Positions 26,334-32,459 of a stretch of 32,459 nt of DNA are shown one piece after another. The notes beneath the pieces are model-generated. The model was given only the letters and a program-made list of their open reading frames with translations. It made no database searches and was not told the origin of the DNA. This stretch comes from Desulfobacula sp. (GTDB taxonomy: Bacteria > Desulfobacterota > Desulfobacteria > Desulfobacterales > Desulfobacteraceae), in assembly GCA_012031875.1 (NCBI GenBank), contig JAAUSZ010000023.1, positions 1-32,459 on the forward strand, written 5' to 3'. The position numbers and the translations under genes are program-made. How positions within the stretch are numbered: the first letter of the stretch is position 1; the number at the start of each line of letters is the position of its first letter.

Positions 26334-29071
26334 ACCGCGCAGGCCTTGTATTCCGCGGTCAGGGTAAAGGGATCAAGGGCCGCATGGGTGAGCCAGTTGG
26401 CATTGCCTTCCGTAAAATGAAAGGCCATCCAGACCATTCCCGCCGGCACTTCCGGCGTGACATGGGCGGTGACGCAGACCTCCCCCCGCCGGGATTTTAC
26501 CCGGATGCGCTCTCCCTGAAGAATACCGAGTTGTGATGCATCAGCCTGGGAAATATCGGCCCGTTCTTCTCCCAAAAGGTCATTGAGCCCGTCGCACCGG
26601 CCGGTCTGGGTCCGGGTGTGGTAATGGTAGAGCCTTCTTCCCGTGCTGAGGACAAAGGGGTATTGGGCATCGGGCACCTCGGCCGGGGGAGTCCACTGGG
26701 CCGGCATGAAAACGCCCTTTCCGTGGGTGAAATTTCCGTCCTTGTGCAGGAAGGCTGTGCCGGGATGGTCCGGGGTGGGGCAGGGCCATTGAAGGCCGTC
26801 CTGTTCTATGCGGCCGTATTTGATGCCGCCCAGGGCCGGGGCCAGGGCGCTGATTTCATTGTCCCACAATTCCTGGCCGCTGGAGGAGGGCCAGTCATGG
26901 CCGAAGCGCTTTGCAATTTCTTTGAAGATCCACCAGTTGGGTCTGGCCTGGCCCGGGGCCGGGCTAGCCTTGCGGACCCGGCTTACCCGCCGTTCGCTGT
27001 TGGTGAAGGTGCCGTTGTTTTCGCTCCAGGCCGCCGCCGGCAACACCACATGGGCGAACCGGGTGGTTTCCGTGAGAAAGAGATCCTGGCAGACGATGAA
27101 TTCCGCCGAAGAAAGTTCCTGGGCCACCTTGTTCATATCCGGTTCCGTGTTGGCCAGGTTTTCGCCGAAGATATAAAATCCCCGGACCTTGCCGTTGGTC
27201 AGGCCGTGCATCATCTGGGGGATCATAAGGCCGGGCTTGTCCGGAAGATCCGTCACCTGCCAGGCCTTTTCAAATTTAGTCTTTGCAACCAGGTCATCCA
27301 CCCTCTGGTAGCCGGGGTATACATTGGGAAGAGCCCCCATGTCACATGCGCCCTGGACATTGTTCTGGCCCCTGAGGGGATTCACCCCGCCCAGTTCCAT
27401 GCCCAGGTTGCCGAGAAGCATTTGAAGATTGGCAACGGTCATGACATTGTTTTTCCCGCAGGTGTGCTCGGTAATGCCCAGGGTATAACAGGCCATGGCC
27501 GGTTTGACCGAGGCCAGGAGCCGGGCCGTTTGGATAATGGTGTCTTCGTCCACCCCGGAGATTTCCGCGGCCCGCTTGGGCGGGTATTCGGCAACGGTTT
27601 TTTCAAGAGCCTCGAACCCGGTGCATTTGTTCAGGGCAAAATCCTTGTCATAGAGATCTTCTTTGATCAGCACATGCATGATCCCGTTGAGAAGGGCGAT
27701 ATCGCTGCCGACCTTTAACTGGAGATGGATGTCGGCAAAATCCGCGAGCCTGTGCTTCCTGGGGTCCGCCACGATGAGCCGGGCCCCGTTCCGCATCGCA
27801 TTTTTCAAAAAGGTGGCGGCCACGGGATGGGCCTCGGTCATATTGGACCCGATGACCAGAAAGAGGTTTGCCTTGGCAAATTCCGAAAAGGAATTGGTCA
27901 TGGCGCCTGAACCGAAAGTGGTCGCCAGCCCGGCGACAGTCGGGGCATGTCACGTTCGGGCGCAGTGATCAATATTATTGGTTTTGAACACGGCCCTGAA
28001 CAATTTCTGCATCTGGTAGGAGTCTTCGTTGATGCTTCGGGCGCAGGAAACCCCGGCCAGGGCGTCGGGGCCGCTTTCCCGGATGATGGTCTTGAATTTT
28101 TGGGCCACCAGGTCCAGGGCCTCATCCCAGGAGGCTTCCCTGAATTCTCCGTTTTCTTTGATCAAAGGGCTTGTCAGCCGCTCTTCCGAATAAATGAAAT
28201 CATAGCCGAACCGGCCCTTGACGCAGAGCCTGCCTTTGTTAGGAGAGCCGTCTTCCACCCCCGTGACTTTGAGGATTTTTCCGTCCTTGACGTGGAGCAA
28301 TTGCTGGCAGCCCACCCCGCAATAGGGGCAGGTGGTCCGGATCTGCTCCATTTCGTTGGCCAGGGCTTTGCCGAAACTTTTCCGGTCAAACAGGGCGCCC
28401 ACGGGACAGGCCTGGACACATTCCCCGCAATGGGTGCAGGCCTCGTAATCCGCCGCCGGGTACCAGCCTTCCGGGTGGTCGGCCCGGCGGCCCCAGGGCG
28501 GGGTAATGGCCAGGTTGACCTGGACGTCGTTGCAGGCCTGGACACACCGGCCGCAGAGGATGCACCGGGAAAAATCCCTTACAATGATGGGGGTGGCGTC
28601 ATCCAGGGGATGGCCTTCCCAGCTCAGATGGTCCTGGTTTACATGCACATCGTATTCAATGGCCAGGTCCTGGAGCCGGCAGTCACCGTAGGCCGGGCAA
28701 AGGCCGCCGTGCCAGGGCTGTTCCATGATGCCCTTCTGGTTCGAATTCCAGGAATCGGCCGAGGATTGCATGACCAGGCAGTTATGGGCGCCGGAGGCCA
28801 CCAGCATCTCGATGATGGTTTTTCTGGCTTCATGGACCCTGGGGCTGCGGGTCATGATCTTCATGCCTTCACCGGCCGGGGTCTCGCAGGCGGGCAAAAG
28901 TTCCTCGGCCCCGTCCACTTCCACCACACAGATCCGGCACTGGCCCGTGGGCGTACAGCCGGACAGGTGGCACAGGGTCGGGATATGGATATTGTTTTTC
29001 CGGGCCACTTCCAGAATGGTCATGCCCGGCTGGAATTCCAGGGGGTTATTATTAATGCTGAGAATCGGCAT
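26312..29071 (-). CDS. fdhA: Selenocysteine formate dehydrogenase catalytic subunit with NuoG-like N-terminus (in-frame TGA = Sec374)
   Basis: A 919-aa protein, read as one gene through TGA 27950-27952. The start is ATG 29071 with AAAGGA six bases upstream; an ATG five codons earlier lacks a site. The N-terminus is NuoG-like: a [2Fe-2S] site (Cys34, 45, 48, 62), a His/Cys region with Cys98, Cys125 and Cys131, two [4Fe-4S] motifs (from Cys170 and Cys212), then the molybdoenzyme cluster CPYCGVGC with Cys283. The reading DHCART-Sec-HAPTVAGLATTF is the catalytic loop of formate dehydrogenases, with the metal-ligating residue at the TGA; upstream and downstream parts share one frame. The C-terminal half continues as a molybdopterin-binding oxidoreductase (LFLVIGSNMTEAHP, GNLGMELGGVNPLRGQNNVQ). 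No signal peptide, so it is cytoplasmic. It oxidises formate or reduces CO2 with the diaphorase-like partner encoded 35 bases upstream. Confidence 0.95.
27921..27952 (-). promoter_or_regulatory. Bacterial SECIS-like element for selenocysteine insertion
   Basis: Directly after the TGA (27952-27950, minus strand) the RNA can form a perfect 6-bp stem GUCGCC / GGCGAC with the 5-base loop GGGCU. The loop begins about 19 bases past the TGA, within the spacing used by bacterial SelB-binding hairpins, and has G at its first positions as in E. coli fdhF. The element lies inside the coding sequence. Selenocysteine machinery (selA, selB, selC) is not in this window. Confidence 0.75.
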
Positions 29072-29106
29072 TTGAATTCCTTTCATCGTAAATCGTCCGC
29101 CCTCCC

Positions 29107-31020
29107 TTAGAGGGCAGCCATAAGAATACGGTAACAGCGCAGGCAGCGGTTGGCCTCCTGTCTGGCCCGGGCCGGGGATAATCCGGATTCCACCTCGTCA
29201 AAACTCTGAACCCGGGTTTCGGGCGCCAGAACCGGAGCTTCCTCTTGCCGGGTCACCCCTGGGTAAGGCAGGGGCGGGTCGGTTTCAAACAGGGCCGGAT
29301 TTTCAGTCAGGGTTTCCATCAGGTCTTCAGGCCCGGGTGTGCAATCCCCGGTGTCCAGGTAACGGACAATGGATTTGGCCCCATTCTTTCCGGCGGCCAG
29401 GGCCCGGATCAGGATATCCGGTCCGGTGGCGCAGTCTCCACCGCCAAAAATATGGGGCAGGTTGGTCTGGCCCGTGGTTTTATCCGCCACCAGGGTGTTC
29501 CATTCACTGACCACGGCCTGGGGCAGGAATTGGTCCACAGCGCAGGCCTGGCCGATGGCCGGGATAACGGCGTCGCAGGCCATGACAAATTCCGAGCCTT
29601 CAATGGGCACGGGCCGCCGCCGGCCGCTTTTATCCGGTTCCCCCAGTTCCATTCTCAGGCATTTGAGACCCGAGACTTTTCCGTCGGCATCGGCCTGGAC
29701 CTCGATGGGGGCCATGAGCATGTGGAAATGTACGCCTTCTTCCCGGGCTTCCTTGATTTCCAGGGCATCGGCCGGCATCTCGGCTTCCGTGCGGCGGTAG
29801 ATGAGGTTCACATCGGTGAAACCCAATCGCCGGGCGGTTCTGACGCAGTCCATGGCCACGTTGCCGCCGCCGACCACCGCCACCCGGTTGCCGTTGAGGG
29901 GTTTTTCCCCCCGGGCGGCCCGGGCCAGGAAATCCACACCGGGCATGAAATTCTCATACCCCTGGTCCTCCCCCTTGCAGTTCATGCGGGTGGGACCCGG
30001 GGCGCCGGCCCCTACGAACACGGCCTTATATCCCTGTCCGGCCAGGTCTTCCAGGGTGATGTCCCGGCCGATTTTGGTATTATATCGGATGACAGCTCCC
30101 AGGGCTTCGACTCTGGCGGTCTCGTGGGCGATGACCGACCTGGGAAGGCGGTAGGAGGGAATCCCATAGGCCGCCATGCCGCCCGGGCCTTCCTGGGCCT
30201 CGAAAATGGTGGCTTTTATGCCTTGGCGTCCCAGGTAATAGGCGCAGGACAGACCGGCCGGGCCAGCACCCACAATGGCCACCTTTTCCGGCCGCGGGGG
30301 CGGCGTCAAGGGCTTTGGCGTCAGTTTTCCTTCCATTTCCCGGTCCGCCAGGAAGCGTTTCAATCCCTTGATGGCCAAAGCCTCATCCAGGTTGCCCGCC
30401 GGCACCGGGTTTCACAGGGCCGCACGCAGACCCGGCCGATGGTGCCGGGCATGGGGCAGTCCTCCCTCACCCGGTCCATGGCTTCGGACCAGCGGCCCAT
30501 GCGGATGTTTTCCAGGTAAAAGGGGATATCCACATGGGAGGGGCAGGCGGCCACGCAGGGGGCGGTGACCAGGGAGGTATAGGCTTGACCCTCTTCCGCC
30601 ATTTTTGTACCCTTGGCGGCTGCCTCAAAATTCTCGCTAAAGGCTTCCATCAGGTCCAGGACCGGGCGGGCCAGGGTCCGGCCGATATCGCACCGGGCGG
30701 TTTGGCTGATCTGGACGGCCAGAAATTTGAGGCGGGTCAGGTCCTCGGCCTTGCCCCGGCCTTGTGTCAGGCCTTTGGCCAGGCCCGCCATCTGCACGGT
30801 GCCCAGGCGGCAGGGGGTGCATTGGCCGCAGGATTCATCTTTGGCCTTTTCCAGATAGGCGGCCAGCAGAGCCACGGCATCCACGGTCCTATCCCAGACT
30901 TTGACGCCGTTCCATCCCATGATGGCCCCTGGGCGGCCCCAGCCATTTTTCCATATCCAGAACGGACAGATCCGGGTCCCGGCTCGTTCCGTTCCATGTA
31001 TCGATTTCCGGATGACGCAT
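29107..31020 (-). CDS. GltD-type FAD/NAD(P) oxidoreductase fused to a NuoF iron-sulfur fragment (two indels)
   Basis: 637 residues when corrected. The start is ATG 31020 with AAAGGGGG upstream (MRHPEIDTWNGTSRDPDLSV, then MEKWLGRPGAIMGWNGV). The next part is only the C-terminal NuoF-like cluster domain: DESCGQCTPCRLGT and a fourth Cys in ARCDIG. The FMN/NADH domain of NuoF is absent. Then follows a GltD-type module: cysteines in CVAACPSHVDIP and GRVCVRPCETRC, an FAD Gly motif in VAIVGAGPAGLSCAYYLG, a second Gly motif in VAVVGGGNVAMDC, and a C-terminal CLRCYRI. Two frame breaks are inferred. One base is extra near 30937-30940 (C4), and one is missing at 30399-30400, restoring CRAGNLDEALAIKG. 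It precedes fdhA by 35 bases on one transcript and probably passes formate electrons to NAD(P) or ferredoxin. Confidence 0.85.
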
Positions 31021-31120
31021 ATAAGCCCCCTTTGCATGAATGGATCAAAACTCATCCATTATATCCGTATGCCCGCTTCCCGTCCAGGCAGGGCGTCGAT
31101 TTAATGTTTATGGTTATGCC

Positions 31121-31149
31121 TTGACTGACATAACGATTCTATTTAGTAT
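31121..31149 (+). promoter_or_regulatory. Probable promoter of the phosphatase gene
   Basis: TTGACT (31121-31126), 17-base spacer, TAGTAT (31144-31149), on the plus strand. A transcript start near 31156 would give a leader of about 100 bases. The element overlaps the minus-strand promoter of the formate dehydrogenase operon. Confidence 0.5.
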
Positions 31150-31168
31150 GGGTTGCCGGGTTTGTCAA
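31140..31168 (-). promoter_or_regulatory. Probable promoter of the formate dehydrogenase operon
   Basis: On the minus strand: TTGACA (31168-31163), 17-base spacer, TAAATA (31145-31140). The -35 is a full consensus match. A start near 31133 gives a leader of about 110 bases before ATG 31020. Its -10 overlaps that of the divergent phosphatase promoter by two bases. Confidence 0.6.
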
Positions 31169-31259
31169 GAACGGAGAAACATGAAAAACTTTCTTTTTTA
31201 AGAGTACGGCGGTAGAGTCTACGACAAGGAAAAGGACAACCCGAAAAAAGGAGGGTCAA

Positions 31260-32459
31260 ATGACAGGATTTTTACGGATAAAAAGCCATATGATCGTTGC
31301 GGGCCTTTGCCTGCTCCTGTGGGCCGGCCGGGGCCTTGCCGGGGATACGGCCCTTCCCGAACGGATCATTCTGAATCTTACCGAAACCCCCTTCAGCAGC
31401 CAGGCCGTTACCTGGCGGACAAGGGAGAAAGGCCTTTCCCCAGGGGCTGAAATCATCCCGGTATCGGATCTCCTGAATCCGGAGATCAGGCCCGGGACCT
31501 TTCCAGCCCTTTCCACCCCCGTAGCCCTGGATGACAAAACCGGGGTTTTTCAGCATTCCGTTGTCTTTAGCGGCCTGCTTCCGGGAACAGTTTATGCCTA
31601 CCGGGTGGGGGAGGACCCGGCCTGGAGCGAATGGAACCGGTTCAAAACCGCGAAGGATGCGCCGGAGCCCTTTACCTTTCTGTATTTCGGAGATGTCCAG
31701 GAAGAGGTGCTTTCCATGTGTTCCCAGGTTTTCCGGGCGGCTTTTCAGAAGGAGCCTGAAGCCAGATTCTGGCTTTTTGCCGGGGACATGGTGGACAACG
31801 GCCCCGATGACCGGCTCTGGGGGGAATTTTTTTCAGCCCTGGGATGGATCTCCCGCACCACGTCCCTGGTTCCTGCGGCGGGCAACCATGAATATCCTGA
31901 CCCACGGAAAACCCCGGCGGACCAGCGTCGCATCACCTCTTTGTGGCGGCCCCAGTTCACCCTGCCGGAAAACGGGCCCGAAGGCCTTGAGGAAACCACC
32001 TTCAGCTTTGATTACCAGGGCCTGAGGATGGTGGTCTTGAACGGGAATGAAAAGATACCGGAACAAGCCCTCTGGCTTGAAGGCGTTTTATCCAACAACC
32101 CGCAGGCCTGGACCATCGTAGCCATTCACCAGCCCGTCTATTCCATTTCACAGCGCAAAACCAACACCGATTTCCAGGATCTTCTGGTTCCGGTGTTTGA
32201 CCGGTATTCCGTTGATCTGGTTCTCCAGGGCCATGACCACGGCTATGCCCGGACCCTGCCGCTCAAAAATCACCAACCGGTTTCAGAGGGGGGGACCGTC
32301 TACCTCATTTCCAACAGCGGGCCTAAATTTTATCCGCCGGGCGGCCGGTATGGCCGGCTCATGGTAAAAACCCTGTCCGAGACCATGGGATTTCAGTCCG
32401 TCCGGGTGAGGGCAAGACCTTGCAGTATCGGGCCTATTCCCTGGCCAAAGAGCCGGTGG
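31260..32459 (+). CDS. Purple-acid-phosphatase-like metallophosphoesterase (partial at window end)
   Basis: The frame is open from ATG 31260, behind a near-perfect AAGGAGGG five bases upstream, to the window edge. It has a signal peptide (MIVAGLCLLLWAGRGLAGD region), then an N-terminal fibronectin-like domain ending in GTVYAYRVGEDPAWSEWNRF. The calcineurin-type core motifs appear in order: FGDVQEE, AGDMVDNGPDD, AGNHEY, IHQPVYS and GHDHGYARTLP. These supply the two-metal ligands. It is a predicted exported phosphatase. Near 32407 the frame probably breaks: the current frame gives VRARPCSIG, while the next gives EGKTLQYRAYSLAKEPV, the more likely C-terminal sequence. The gene is transcribed away from the formate dehydrogenase operon. 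Confidence 0.87.
   Translation, partial: MTGFLRIKSHMIVAGLCLLLWAGRGLAGDTALPERIILNLTETPFSSQAVTWRTREKGLSPGAEIIPVSDLLNPEIRPGTFPALSTPVALDDKTGVFQHSVVFSGLLPGTVYAYRVGEDPAWSEWNRFKTAKDAPEPFTFLYFGDVQEEVLSMCSQVFRAAFQKEPEARFWLFAGDMVDNGPDDRLWGEFFSALGWISRTTSLVPAAGNHEYPDPRKTPADQRRITSLWRPQFTLPENGPEGLEETTFSFDYQGLRMVVLNGNEKIPEQALWLEGVLSNNPQAWTIVAIHQPVYSISQRKTNTDFQDLLVPVFDRYSVDLVLQGHDHGYARTLPLKNHQPVSEGGTVYLISNSGPKFYPPGGRYGRLMVKTLSETMGFQSVRVRARPCSIGPIPWPKSRW

Noticed and set aside
27950-27952. The TGA in fdhA as another frameshift or nonsense mutation
   Set aside because: No frame change is needed across it, and both the residue context and the following hairpin match selenocysteine insertion.
27648-27953. A 101-codon minus-strand ORF spanning the fdhA TGA
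   Set aside because: It is a shadow frame; the frame that reads through the TGA as Sec gives the conserved FdhA catalytic loop.
31181-31201. A six-codon ORF (MKNFLF) behind GGAGA in the phosphatase leader
   Set aside because: Too short to support, with no regulatory codon pattern or attenuator-like hairpin pair nearby.
31212-31222. The palindrome GTAGAGTCTAC upstream of the phosphatase gene
   Set aside because: An 11-base palindrome can occur by chance and has no second copy in the region; no regulator can be assigned.

Overview
The window looks like chromosome of a strictly anaerobic, sulfate-reducing-type deltaproteobacterium (order Desulfobacterales or a relative). This is an inference from three things: a selenocysteine formate dehydrogenase with NuoG-like and GltD/NuoF-like iron-sulfur modules, a PerR-KatG oxygen-defence pair, and GC-rich sequence broken by a few AT-rich, apparently acquired genes. 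No tRNA, rRNA or CRISPR array was found.

Layout, left to right. 1-2004 (minus): a MacAB/Lol-type export operon (adaptor, ATPase, permease cut by the window edge). 2085-2912 (minus): an AT-rich gene for a protein made almost wholly of five tandem helix-turn-helix units. 3104-8287 (minus): a large SBP/PAS/PAS hybrid histidine kinase and a BaeSR-like kinase-regulator pair. 8421-9071 (minus): a four-EF-hand protein. 9183-10184 (minus): an IS481-like transposase relative with a degraded active site. 10464-13808 (plus): diacylglycerol kinase, an LtaS/MdoB-like phosphoglycerol transferase and an exported TIM-barrel glycosidase-like protein, which together look like an envelope-glycan decoration and lipid-recycling module. 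13859-14773 (minus): a QueG-like iron-sulfur protein. 14931-15490 (plus): a UPF0316/DUF2179 membrane protein. 15503-20225 (minus): three overlapping genes for a kinase-fold protein, TesA esterase and a fused YbbA-YbbP-type ABC transporter. 20401-23121 (minus): katG and perR, each behind a PerR-type box. 23159-24432: a divergent LysE exporter and Lrp/AsnC regulator pair. 24516-26333 (plus): a tautomerase, then a zeta-like toxin with a 55-aa putative antitoxin enclosed by 69-bp direct repeats, then an EEP-family hydrolase. 26312-31020 (minus): the formate dehydrogenase pair. 31260-end (plus): a purple-acid-phosphatase-like enzyme cut by the window edge.

Two points affect how the annotation is read. 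First, the in-frame TGA in the formate dehydrogenase gene (27950-27952) lies in the catalytic Sec context and is followed by a perfect 6-bp SECIS-like hairpin, so 26312-29071 is one gene. Second, seven otherwise well-conserved genes carry one or two single-base indels, three of them at A5/T5 runs where six bases would restore the frame. I read these mainly as sequence errors and annotate those genes at full span.

The best candidates for something new are the tandem-HTH protein, the repeat-bounded toxin cassette, the kinase-fold/TesA/fused-ABC operon, the DgkA/phosphoglycerol-transferase/glycosidase operon, and the unusual NuoF-fragment/GltD partner of the Sec formate dehydrogenase.
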